DNA from: JAICTV01 sp035634055
Lineage (GTDB): Bacteria; Planctomycetota; Phycisphaerae; Tepidisphaerales; Tepidisphaeraceae
NCBI GenBank assembly: GCA_035634055.1
Contig: DASQDR010000143.1
Span: 1-8,489, forward strand
Length of the DNA: 8,489 nucleotides
Reading direction: 5' to 3'
How positions within the stretch are numbered: the first letter of the stretch is position 1; each line of letters starts with the position of its first letter. The notes beneath the pieces are model-generated. The model was given only the letters and a program-made list of their open reading frames with translations. It made no database searches and had not been told where the DNA came from. The translations under genes and the position numbers were made by a program. Of this stretch, positions 1 through 5,652 are shown in pieces.

Positions 1-1338
1 GCGGGCTCCGAAGGCAACCCGATCCCGACACGGACACCAGCGACGGCGTCGGGTCGCAGTGGTCCGACACCCAAACGGCGGATCTACAGAACCAGTCGGT
101 CACGCCTCACGCTCAGCAACCTTCCTGAGCATTACGCGCTGCAACTGGCGCTCAGCGCCGTCCTGTTCGACTTCAGCGAAGGAACGGGCCGGCCCCGCCC
201 CAAGGTCACGATCAGCACCAGCGGCAGCGAGCGAGAGATCTATTCCACAACGTGGCCTGCGCTTGCGCCGTTCGAGCATACCGGCGACAGCGTCGCCATC
301 ACGCTCACGGGGGCTAACTTCTCCACGGCCGATAGCGAGAGATGGATGCTGGAACACCTCTCGGTCAGGGTGCTGCGCTATCGTGCGTCCTTTGCGCTGC
401 CCCAACTTACCGTGCAACACGAGGAGCCTGAGCCGGTGCCGGTGACGGTGTTGAGGGAGGACGGTACCGAGGTGAACGGGGCCGACCTAAGCGTGGTGCG
501 GCAGGACAACTTGGAAGCCTCGATAGCCAGCGGACAGGGCGGAGGCCCCGCACTCAACCTCACCGGCGGAGCCAAACTCGCCGCAGCCTCGCTCGTGTTG
601 CAGTTGGCAGGAGGTGGGAAACTGGCCGCCACCACAGCTGTTGCGCCGGTGACGGTGAGCGTACTGCAATTGGCACAGCCGGCACCTGGACAGACGTTCG
701 GCGCAGGCCAGACTACGGTTTTCGATATCTCGGCGACAGATGCTAACAACCGCCCGCTTAACAACACGACGCACCCGGCCCCCGTCGCGGCACTGGGCAC
801 GCCGCCAGGGGGAGGAAAGATTCCCGCGCTCACCTTATCCGTTTCTGCGGATCCAGTGAATACGGCCAACTGGAAGCTTACCGTGACGTGCAACGCGTTC
901 GTTCCACCTCAGGCGTGGGTAATACCAGTACTCATCACGTATCCGACCAATCCGCCGACGGTTGCTCCCATCACCGTCTTCGTCTCGCTAACGGCCTACA
1001 CCCTCACGGTTGCTACCACCGGTCCGCGGAGTTTTAACAGCCCCGGCGTGCTCCCCATAAAGGCGACTGTAACGACGCCTTGGGGCGCGCCGGTGCCCGG
1101 AGTGACTGTGACCAGCGCACTGACGATCCTGGGTCCGGCAAAGAGCGGAGCAACAAACCCTGGGATCGTGTTGCAGCCCGCGAGCGTTGTGACAACGGCC
1201 AGCGGGACTGCCATGTTCTGGTTGAGCGGCGCCATCCCATTCGCGGAATTCAGGCCGATCGGTTACTGGTACCGAGCAGACTTCAAGCTCGGGAACGACA
1301 TCTCCACGGTAACGACCGTATCAGGGAACATAAAATGA
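1..1338 (+). CDS. Beta-rich, probably exported modular protein; 5'-partial and frameshifted
   Basis: The gene enters from the left edge. The last frame is open from base 1, but the first 35 codons in it are Arg/Ser/Pro-rich and unconvincing, while the frame starting at base 3 reads DTSDGVGSQWSDTQT and leads into the same domain. The two join if one extra G at 104 is removed. From about base 100 the product has a VTLTLSNLPEH motif, then FEHTGDSVAITL, then SERWMLEHLSVRVL. This resembles the pattern [SN]-GLPxH ... DESWGIDNVxV that I recall in large planctomycete surface and RHS-type proteins. After about base 390 come beta-rich Ig-like stretches, with PVPGVTVTSAL near base 1090 followed by a TTASGTA turn, as in invasin-type Big domains. 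The product has no catalytic motif that I recognise. The internal Met at 346 would cut the first domain, so I do not accept it as the start. The stop codon overlaps the next gene (ATGA). A surface or adhesin-like role is inference. Confidence 0.7.
   Translation, partial: AGSEGNPIPTRTPATASGRSGPTPKRRIYRTSRSRLTLSNLPEHYALQLALSAVLFDFSEGTGRPRPKVTISTSGSEREIYSTTWPALAPFEHTGDSVAITLTGANFSTADSERWMLEHLSVRVLRYRASFALPQLTVQHEEPEPVPVTVLREDGTEVNGADLSVVRQDNLEASIASGQGGGPALNLTGGAKLAAASLVLQLAGGGKLAATTAVAPVTVSVLQLAQPAPGQTFGAGQTTVFDISATDANNRPLNNTTHPAPVAALGTPPGGGKIPALTLSVSADPVNTANWKLTVTCNAFVPPQAWVIPVLITYPTNPPTVAPITVFVSLTAYTLTVATTGPRSFNSPGVLPIKATVTTPWGAPVPGVTVTSALTILGPAKSGATNPGIVLQPASVVTTASGTAMFWLSGAIPFAEFRPIGYWYRADFKLGNDISTVTTVSGNIK
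97..122 (+). other. Probable one-base insertion (frameshift) at G104
   Basis: The DNA CGGTCACGCCTCACGCTC here matches CGGTCACCCTCACGCTG at 3796-3812 apart from one extra G at 104 and a final C/G difference. Both encode the start of the VTLTLSNLP motif. Removing the G joins the frame that begins at base 3 to the frame used downstream. It may be a real mutation or a sequencing or assembly indel. Confidence 0.75.
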
Positions 1339-1874
1339 GCGGCGCGAATGTTCAGCATCGCAGCCAAGCGATCGCGCTATGGCACCGGCTCCAAGCAATG
1401 GTTGCGCATGCCGGGCTCGTCGCCGCGATCGTGGCAGTGCTGCTGTGGGTTCTGAGTTGGAACGTGCTACACCGGGAGATGGACGGCTCCACGCGGTTGT
1501 TCGTCAGCGACGGATACCTGTTCTATCACTCTGCTCGAGGCGGCGGTGAGATTCGTGCTGTAGAAGATCAATGGGACATCCGGTGGGTCGGCGGATACGC
1601 TCACTATACCGGACGCAATACTCCGGAAGTGAAGATTTGGTACGTCGGACTCCTCTGGGTGTCAATGCTAGCAGGGCTCCCGTGGCTCATCCGCGCCGAT
1701 CCCATAGCTCACGTCACGCGGTCGCGACGGGCGAGCCAAGGGCTCTGCCAAACCTGCGGGTACGATCTCCGCGGGAGTACCTTTCGCTGCCCAGAGTGTG
1801 GCACCGAGGAATCAAAGGGGTCAGAGGAATCAGGGGGATCAAAGGGGTCAGGGGGTCAGGAGCCTAATCCGTAA
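1335..1874 (+). CDS. Two-helix membrane protein with C-terminal zinc ribbon (GYDLR family)
   Basis: A protein of 179 residues. The ATG at 1335 overlaps the upstream stop as ATGA and has a good ribosome site (AGGGA at 1323-1327, spacing 7), so translation is probably coupled. Residues about 25-44 and 101-119 are hydrophobic helices flanking an aromatic domain of roughly 55 residues (motifs FVSDGYLFYHS and WDIRWVGGYAHY). Cysteines 138, 141, 152 and 155 form the ribbon CQTCGYDLRGSTFRCPECG, which should bind one zinc. The family is very common in planctomycetes but has no established function that I know. The last 20 residues (Ser/Gly/Glu/Lys) are encoded by the ATCAAAGGGGTCAG repeat and look acquired. 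The tight coupling suggests it works with or on the product upstream, for example as an immunity, anchoring or maturation partner; that is inference. Confidence 0.85.
   Translation: MSGANVQHRSQAIALWHRLQAMVAHAGLVAAIVAVLLWVLSWNVLHREMDGSTRLFVSDGYLFYHSARGGGEIRAVEDQWDIRWVGGYAHYTGRNTPEVKIWYVGLLWVSMLAGLPWLIRADPIAHVTRSRRASQGLCQTCGYDLRGSTFRCPECGTEESKGSEESGGSKGSGGQEPNP
1811..1871 (+). repeat. ATCAAAGGGGTCAG repeat block, copies 1 and 2
   Basis: Two identical 14-base units ATCAAAGGGGTCAG lie at 1811-1824 and 1838-1851. They are followed by TCAGGAGCCTAATCCG at 1856-1871, which recurs with one change at 5553-5568. The block lies inside the 3' end of the ribbon gene and encodes its low-complexity tail. 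Related units occur at 3331, 5534 and 5573, always at or just after the end of a ribbon gene. I recall similar GGGGTCAG repeats as REP-type elements linked to Y1 (RAYT) transposases, but no such transposase is in this window. Confidence 0.8.
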
Positions 1875-1878
1875 CGAT

Positions 1879-1901
1879 CGGGCGATTTACCGGGTCGCCC
1901 G
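1879..1901 (+). terminator. Stem-loop just after the ribbon gene (weak terminator candidate)
   Basis: CGGGCGA at 1879-1885 pairs perfectly with TCGCCCG at 1895-1901 across a 9-base loop, starting four bases after the stop codon. No T run follows, so it is not a standard intrinsic terminator. It could still protect or end the transcript. In GC-rich DNA a 7-bp stem can also arise by chance. Confidence 0.35.
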
Positions 1902-2110
1902 CGGCGCCCGTGGCGGTTGCGGTTTCGCTCGCGGCCTCGAGCGCCTTCCTCCGCTGGCGGCCGCGGGCACCGAGCGTGCACGTTAGCGCCAGTCGATCGG
2001 CCATCCGCGCCTCCCACTGAGGCAACCCGGCAGGAACGGTCACGGGTGACGAAGTCGGCGGGTCGGCTAGCGTGGCTTTCCGCCTGCTCTGATCCGCTTC
2101 TTCTTCCGCA

Positions 2111-2136
2111 CCCGCGCCCTCCGCGCCTCCGCGGTT
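2111..2136. repeat. Degenerate CCGCGCCT microrepeat
   Basis: About three imperfect 8-9 base units (CCGCGCCCT, CCGCGCCT, CCGCGGTT) stand in tandem. I recall this CTCCGCGCCTCCGCGG style of short spacer repeat from planctomycete and other environmental genomes, where it is intergenic and of unknown function. Confidence 0.5.
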
Positions 2137-2184
2137 CAACTGCCGTTCTCCCTCCGCGCGCAGGCCGGGCGTCCCGCCCGTTCG

Positions 2185-2218
2185 CATCGGTGTCCATCCG
2201 TGCCCCCCATCCGTGGCT
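2185..2218. repeat. Degenerate CATCCGTG microrepeat
   Basis: Three related units (CATCGGTG, CATCCGTG, CATCCGTG) recur about every 10-14 bases and end in GGCTAT. This matches the ATCCGTGTCCATCCGTGG type of spacer repeat that I remember from several bacterial phyla. It is paired with the CCGCG block about 50 bases upstream; together they mark the spacer as dispersed-repeat DNA. Confidence 0.5.
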
Positions 2219-2325
2219 ATAAGCATTCCTTCGCGACGCCGCGTCACGCACGAATTGCACCCGCTAACGTAGCGGGATCCCTCCCGGTTCTTAGTGGTAA
2301 GACAAACATCTGGGGAGAGGCGACA

Positions 2326-2781
2326 ATGGCGTTCTACGCAGCGCGGTACAGTCGCTTCCGCTGGAACGACCTCGTGGAACTCATCACGTTGGAAGAAGAC
2401 CCTCGAGCGTCCGTACGGCTTCCGGTGCACCTCGTCGTGCCAGTCATCCGTTTCCGCCCCATTGCCGGATTCAAAGTTACGAATACCAAGCCCGTGACTA
2501 TATGGGGAACCATTGAGGACGGCAGTGGTAACCCAATTGCCGAAGATCAGATCGACAAGTTAAAGCTAGTGGCGCATTCACGGGCTCGTACGGGAGCCGG
2601 TACACTAACATGCACATTGGTCGCGCCCGATATACTGCATGAGGATACCCATGACTTTGGTATAAAGATCAGTGGGCAAATCGGTGCTTTGCGATGGCTT
2701 GCGGTGCATGAGGTTTGGGTCAGTTCGCCCTTGGACTCTCAAGTGACTTCGGACAGAGCCCTTGTAGAACTAGAGCCGTGA
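2326..2781 (+). CDS. Unrecognised beta-rich protein paired with a ribbon gene
   Basis: A protein of 151 residues. I chose the ATG at 2326 because GGGGAGAGG lies just upstream (2312-2320, spacing 5); the frame stays open to a GTG at 2200, but that stretch is repeat DNA. There is no signal peptide or membrane helix. The N-terminus MAFYAARYSRFRWNDLVELI is amphipathic. The rest alternates in a beta-strand pattern, with segments such as LPVHLVVPVIRF, FKVTNTKPVTIWGTIEDGSG and LRWLAVHEVWVSS. I recognise no family and no catalytic motif. Codon use is clearly AT-richer at third positions than in the neighbouring ribbon gene, suggesting recent acquisition. It stands ten bases before the next gene, the same arrangement as the other two pairs, so it may be the variable partner of a module. 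Confidence 0.75.
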   Translation: MAFYAARYSRFRWNDLVELITLEEDPRASVRLPVHLVVPVIRFRPIAGFKVTNTKPVTIWGTIEDGSGNPIAEDQIDKLKLVAHSRARTGAGTLTCTLVAPDILHEDTHDFGIKISGQIGALRWLAVHEVWVSSPLDSQVTSDRALVELEP

Positions 2782-2791
2782 TTTGTGGCAA

Positions 2792-3355
2792 ATGCGTATC
2801 CTCTCTCGCAGAAATGTTTTGGTGACGTTAGTGATTACCGGCGTGCTGTTGCTCGCCGCTGGCGTGCCGATCCGGGGGGGTATCGAGTACTGCACGGAGG
2901 GGGGATACTACCTGAGCTTGGGAGGCAGTGACCGGCTGTCACTTTCCGCTCGATTTTCCTGGCCGACCGGTCCGGCCATCGAGGCCGTCGCCACATCGGC
3001 CGACGTCGGTGAGGAGGACGGTCCCACCATCGAGATGTGGCGCCTTGCCGGCCTCGACGTCCGCTCCGAAAAGCTTCCGCCGGACCGAGCGGTCGTGCGG
3101 CTCCTAGCGACTCGTGCTTCGCCGTCGGCCGCGCGCCTTGCACTGTACGGTCGGCCGCACCGAGCGCTGCAAATTGAGATGGACGCGTGGCTGGCTGCGG
3201 CCGCTATCGCACTGCTCGGGATTCGATGGCGCCGCCGTCCGCACGGCCCGGAACTTGATGGCCTCTCGTGCTGCCGCAACTGCGGGTACGATCTCCGCGC
3301 CACCCCCCATCGGTGTCCAGAATGCGGGCAATCAAAGGGCTCAGGAGTCAGATAA
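2792..3355 (+). CDS. Two-helix membrane protein with C-terminal zinc ribbon (GYDLR family), second copy
   Basis: A protein of 187 residues. The ATG at 2792 sits ten bases after the previous stop, and an in-frame TTG at 2783 is the only earlier choice. The ribosome site is weak, which again suggests coupling to the upstream gene. Residues 8-26 form the first hydrophobic helix after the basic MRILSRRN, and residues about 131-144 the second. Between them is an extracytoplasmic-type domain of about 100 residues (YYLSLGGSDRLSLSARFSW, then an acidic DVGEEDG turn). The ribbon CRNCGYDLRATPHRCPECG uses Cys 161, 164, 175 and 178. The middle domain is not visibly similar to that of the first copy; the conserved parts are the architecture and the ribbon. 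The stop codon lies inside an 18-base tandem repeat. Confidence 0.85.
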   Translation: MRILSRRNVLVTLVITGVLLLAAGVPIRGGIEYCTEGGYYLSLGGSDRLSLSARFSWPTGPAIEAVATSADVGEEDGPTIEMWRLAGLDVRSEKLPPDRAVVRLLATRASPSAARLALYGRPHRALQIEMDAWLAAAAIALLGIRWRRRPHGPELDGLSCCRNCGYDLRATPHRCPECGQSKGSGVR

Positions 3356-3380
3356 GGGGTCAGAGTCAGATAAGGGGTCA
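3331..3380 (+). repeat. Repeat block: ATCAAAGGGCTCAGGA plus a perfect 18-bp tandem duplication
   Basis: ATCAAAGGGCTCAGGA at 3331-3346 is a third copy of the unit ending the other ribbon genes. It runs into two identical units GAGTCAGATAAGGGGTCA at 3345-3362 and 3363-3380. The TAA of the ribbon gene (3353-3355) is supplied by the first unit. The repeats therefore define where the protein ends. Confidence 0.85.
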
Positions 3381-3460
3381 CGTCTTGCTCTGTAGAAAAG
3401 CCCCTCAGTTCGGCGCCCGTTCGGTAGCGCCACGTGTCGCGCGTCGCTAGAAGCTGCGGG

Positions 3461-3730
3461 ATGAGCCGCACGAGCAAGTCGCCGCGGGCGGTGGCGCTGG
3501 AGGCGCTGGTGGCCGCCGAGCGGGCGCTGCCGCCGTACGCTCACCGCTTCAGCCCGCGCAAGTTCACCCAGCACCAATTGTTCGCGCTGCTGGTGCTCAA
3601 GACGGACCAGCGGCTGGAATACAGCGGGTTCGTCGCGCTGCTCGGCGACATGCAGCAGCACGTCTCGGCCCTGGGGCTGCGCGCGGTCCCGCACTTCACC
3701 ACGCTGCAGAAGGCCGCCGCGCGAAGGTAA
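3461..3730 (+). pseudogene. Truncated IS4/IS5-like transposase, N-terminal fragment
   Basis: Only 89 residues remain; transposases of this kind are normally over 300. The fragment carries the helical N-terminal part RFSPRKFTQHQLFALLVLK, followed by EYSGFVALLGDM, LGLRAVPHFTTLQKAAARR and a stop. The pattern of FTQHQLFALLVL and VPHFTTL matches the N-terminus of IS4/IS5-like DDE transposases seen in planctomycetes. The DDE catalytic core is absent, so it cannot transpose. The ATG at 3461 is preferred over a GTG at 3434. The sequence breaks off around 3715-3765, where a CCCCCGGGGG palindrome marks the passage into the next gene. No right inverted repeat can be identified, and a left one somewhere in 3390-3460 cannot be confirmed without a complete copy. 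Confidence 0.7.
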
Positions 3731-3737
3731 TGCGCGG

Positions 3738-4814
3738 GTGCCCGCGTTGATCCCCCGGGGGGAGCTGCACGACCACCGCTTCGACAGCGGCGAGACGGTC
3801 ACCCTCACGCTGAGCAACCTGCCGCAGCACGGCGCCGTGATCCTCACCGGCGGCTTCGGCTTCGGCTGGGACCCGGCGACCCCGGTGCCGGCGGGGGCGC
3901 AGATGACGGTGAAGATCGGCGACCGCGATATCACCGTCGGCCCCGACGGCAAGATGCTCGACAACTTCACGCAGCACACCGGCAGCTCGCTCACGCTGGA
4001 GTTCAAGGTCAGCGGCATCAGCAGCGACGCCACTTGGCTGCCGTACCTCGGCCTGAGCCTGGAGACGCCGAAGCTGACGCTCGGGTCGGCGACGCTGACG
4101 GTGGGCGAGGAGGTCGAGGTGCCGGTGGCGGCGACGACGCACATCGACGTCGGCATCGGCAATCCCGGGTACAAGACGCCGTGGCCCTTCGACCTCACGG
4201 TCGAGCCGAAGGTGATCCGCGGCAGTTCCGTCAGCGCCTCGGGGAGCGTCTCCATCGCCGCGGGCGTCGGCGCGGGGGTGATGACCCTATGGGAGGTAGA
4301 GGCGGGCGTGACCCTGCTGGCGGCCGCCGTCCCCGCAACCGGGGCGACGTCGCAGCCGGTCTCCGCGCAAGCACTCCATCCGCAGGTGCGGGCGGAACCC
4401 CATCCTCCTGAACCAGGGAGCGTGGCGCGCGCGATAGAACAATGCAGTTCTCCCGAAGGCTTGGTGCGAGCCCAGGCTGTTGAGAAGCTCAAGCAATGGC
4501 TCCTGGACAACCCTTCGCTGGAGAAGACGCTGGAGCGAGCAGTTGAGCAGCAGCCACCAGAGGCTCAGATACACCTGCGGAGGGTACTGACTCCGATTAA
4601 GTTGACATTGGATGGAAGCAAGATTCACGTCACGATCCGAGAGATGGGGTTGCTAGGTGGAGCGAACACGCGCCTGGTCTTCCACGGTCCTGATAACTAT
4701 GACGCCGTTTGCAAGTACACAATGGCAGGCGCGCAGGATCTGATGGAACCCGCGTCGCCCCTGATCCTGGCAAACTTGGTCCGATTCCTGACATCGAACT
4801 CCACCCGCGGTTGA
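3738..4814 (+). CDS. Modular protein: shared SNLPQH beta domain plus a foreign C-terminal half; 3' frameshift
   Basis: A product of 358 residues as read, from a GTG at 3738 (GAAGG at 3723-3727); the true N-terminus may be lost at the transposase junction. Residues about 18-135 are homologous to the first gene: VTLTLSNLPQH, then NFTQHTGSSLTLEF, then TLTVGEEVEVPV. Residues 136-190 continue beta-rich. Around residues 190-230 there is a Pro/Ala linker, and third-position GC falls sharply. Residues about 228-284 are helical and HEAT-like (VARAIEQC, AQAVEKLKQWL, LEKTLERAVEQ), and a second beta domain starts near 285 (IKLTLDGSKIHVTI). Reading in this frame ends in an unconvincing tail (LILANLVRFLTSNSTRG). 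Restoring one C in the run 4758-4761 extends the protein to 4930, five bases before the next gene, giving about 397 residues. The function is unknown. The layout of conserved front and swapped back recalls polymorphic effectors. Confidence 0.7.
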   Translation: MPALIPRGELHDHRFDSGETVTLTLSNLPQHGAVILTGGFGFGWDPATPVPAGAQMTVKIGDRDITVGPDGKMLDNFTQHTGSSLTLEFKVSGISSDATWLPYLGLSLETPKLTLGSATLTVGEEVEVPVAATTHIDVGIGNPGYKTPWPFDLTVEPKVIRGSSVSASGSVSIAAGVGAGVMTLWEVEAGVTLLAAAVPATGATSQPVSAQALHPQVRAEPHPPEPGSVARAIEQCSSPEGLVRAQAVEKLKQWLLDNPSLEKTLERAVEQQPPEAQIHLRRVLTPIKLTLDGSKIHVTIREMGLLGGANTRLVFHGPDNYDAVCKYTMAGAQDLMEPASPLILANLVRFLTSNSTRG

Positions 4815-4930
4815 AAGCAGAAGTCGTGACGATCACCGTTTCCCTGGATCTTGAGATCCGCGACGAGAACGGCCAGTGGACGGTCACCGAAGAATATAAG
4901 AAGCAATTCTCGTTCAAGATAGCAGGATGA
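4709..4930 (+). pseudogene. Out-of-frame C-terminal end of the preceding gene
   Basis: In the frame one base back, the sequence reads DPGKLGPIPDIELHPRLKA and VVTITVSLDLEIRDENGQW, ending FSFKIAG with TGA at 4928-4930. This is a plausible beta-sheet C-terminus for the 3738 gene and brings it to within five bases of the next start, as in the other pairs. The useful part begins near 4763; the TTG at 4709 is only the formal start of the open stretch and has no ribosome site. If one C is missing from 4758-4761, the join reads MEPASPPDPGKLG without interruption. Confidence 0.65.
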
Positions 4931-4934
4931 CCAC

Positions 4935-5564
4935 GTGCTTACGCGTATCCCATTCCGGCGATGGGTCATGACGACCGTTCTATTGGTCCTGTCGGGCTGT
5001 GGTGCCGCCGCCGCGCTGCTGGCGTGGCGCAGCCATGCCACCGGGGATCTCCTCCAGTGGCAACGACGGTCGCATTCGCAGGACTGGGGCGTCGAGCGGA
5101 ACGTCGGCTTGGTCACCGGGAACGGCCGTCTCGCCGTCCGCGTCTACTTCTCCCGCATCCTTGTCACAGGGATGCCAGTCGAATGGACGACGCCCGGCAC
5201 GACGTGGCGGCACAGGACGCAGAGGCCCGACTTGCTGATCGACCTCGGCTGGTCGCGATCCGCGCTGGGGAGGATGGGCTTCGTGCTGCTGCGTCCGCCG
5301 CCTTACCGCAGCAACGTGTACCGATCGTCGCAGTGGCTCGTGGGGCTCCCGCTCTGGGCGATCGCGATCGTCTGCCTGCTGCTGCCGACGAGGCAGGCAT
5401 ACCTGAGCGTCGTCCGCCTGGCACGGGCGAAGCGCGGCCGATGCCGCTGGTGCGGTTACGACCTGCGGCAAAGCCCTGACGGCTGCCCCGAGTGCGGCGC
5501 CGGACGAGGGTCCACGGTCGCAGGGGAGGGGGAATCAAAGGGTTCAGGAAGCTCAGGAACCTAA
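4935..5564 (+). CDS. Two-helix membrane protein with C-terminal zinc ribbon (GYDLR family), third copy
   Basis: A protein of 209 residues. The start is GTG at 4935 with AGGA at 4924-4927 (spacing 7), four bases after the TGA that ends the restored upstream frame. Residues 10-30 form the N-terminal helix and include LSGCGAA; this Cys could be mistaken for a lipobox, but the segment is better read as a membrane anchor. Residues 134-151 form the second helix (LVGLPLWAIAIVCLLLP), followed by a basic stretch. The ribbon CRWCGYDLRQSPDGCPECG uses Cys 170, 173, 184 and 187. The middle domain (WGVERNVGLVTGNGRLAV, LLRPPPYRSNVY) matches my memory of the typical planctomycete family, in which a WGVxxxxG...G[RK][IL]xV pattern lies between the helices. 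Third-position GC is high, unlike the upstream partner. The tail ESKGSGSSGT is repeat-encoded. Confidence 0.88.
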   Translation: MLTRIPFRRWVMTTVLLVLSGCGAAAALLAWRSHATGDLLQWQRRSHSQDWGVERNVGLVTGNGRLAVRVYFSRILVTGMPVEWTTPGTTWRHRTQRPDLLIDLGWSRSALGRMGFVLLRPPPYRSNVYRSSQWLVGLPLWAIAIVCLLLPTRQAYLSVVRLARAKRGRCRWCGYDLRQSPDGCPECGAGRGSTVAGEGESKGSGSSGT

Positions 5565-5589
5565 TCCGGGGTATCAAAGGGGGCCAGGA
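5534..5589 (+). repeat. ATCAAAGGG repeat block, copies 4 and 5
   Basis: ATCAAAGGGTTCAGGA at 5534-5549 and ATCAAAGGGGGCCAGGA at 5573-5589 flank TCAGGAACCTAATCCG (5553-5568), nearly identical to 1856-1871. The stop TAA of the ribbon gene (5562-5564) falls in the middle unit. The second copy also forms the left arm of the terminator-like hairpin. Confidence 0.8.
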
Positions 5590-5604
5590 ACGTAGCCCCT
5601 TTTT
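5576..5604 (+). terminator. Intrinsic terminator-like hairpin
   Basis: AAAGGGGGC at 5576-5584 pairs with GCCCCTTTT at 5595-5603 (nine pairs, one of them G-T) around a 10-base loop, and the descending arm is a T run. It stands 12 bases after the stop of the third ribbon gene and would end the transcript of the third pair. It is built from a copy of the dispersed repeat. Confidence 0.7.
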
Positions 5605-5652
5605 CTTCGTCTGGTAAACCAAACGGGGCGCGGCAGTCTGCGCGCACGTACC

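Larger units (their letters stand above)
1875..2325. other. Gene-poor spacer with microrepeats and a possible antisense remnant
   Basis: No convincing + strand gene is present. The right part holds two degenerate microrepeat blocks (near 2111 and 2185). The left part (about 1864-2043) reads on the minus strand as a high-GC3, compositionally normal C-terminal piece with the segments WEARMADRLAL and KALEAASETATATGAAGD. It could be the remnant of a gene that once ended here, but I do not recognise it. The AT-richer stretch 2255-2325 just before the next start is where a promoter would be expected, but I see no clear -35/-10 pair. Confidence 0.5.

Noticed and set aside
1080..1334. Upstream extension of the first ribbon gene to a start at 1080
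   Set aside because: The extra 85 codons overlap the well-supported end of the first gene and are Arg-rich; the ATG at 1335 has a ribosome site and a coupled stop.
1811..3380. Repeats considered as a CRISPR array
   Set aside because: Units are short, irregularly spaced and partly coding, with no uniform spacers and no cas genes.
3341..4510. Long open frame on the minus strand (389 codons)
   Set aside because: It is antisense to the transposase remnant and the SNLPQH gene, with Ser/Thr/Pro/Arg-rich text and no domain; long antisense frames are expected opposite high-GC3 genes.
4953..5005. Lipoprotein signal in the 4935 gene (LSGCGAA)
   Set aside because: The Cys sits inside a continuous hydrophobic helix and the family is anchored by that helix; a lipobox is possible but not favoured.
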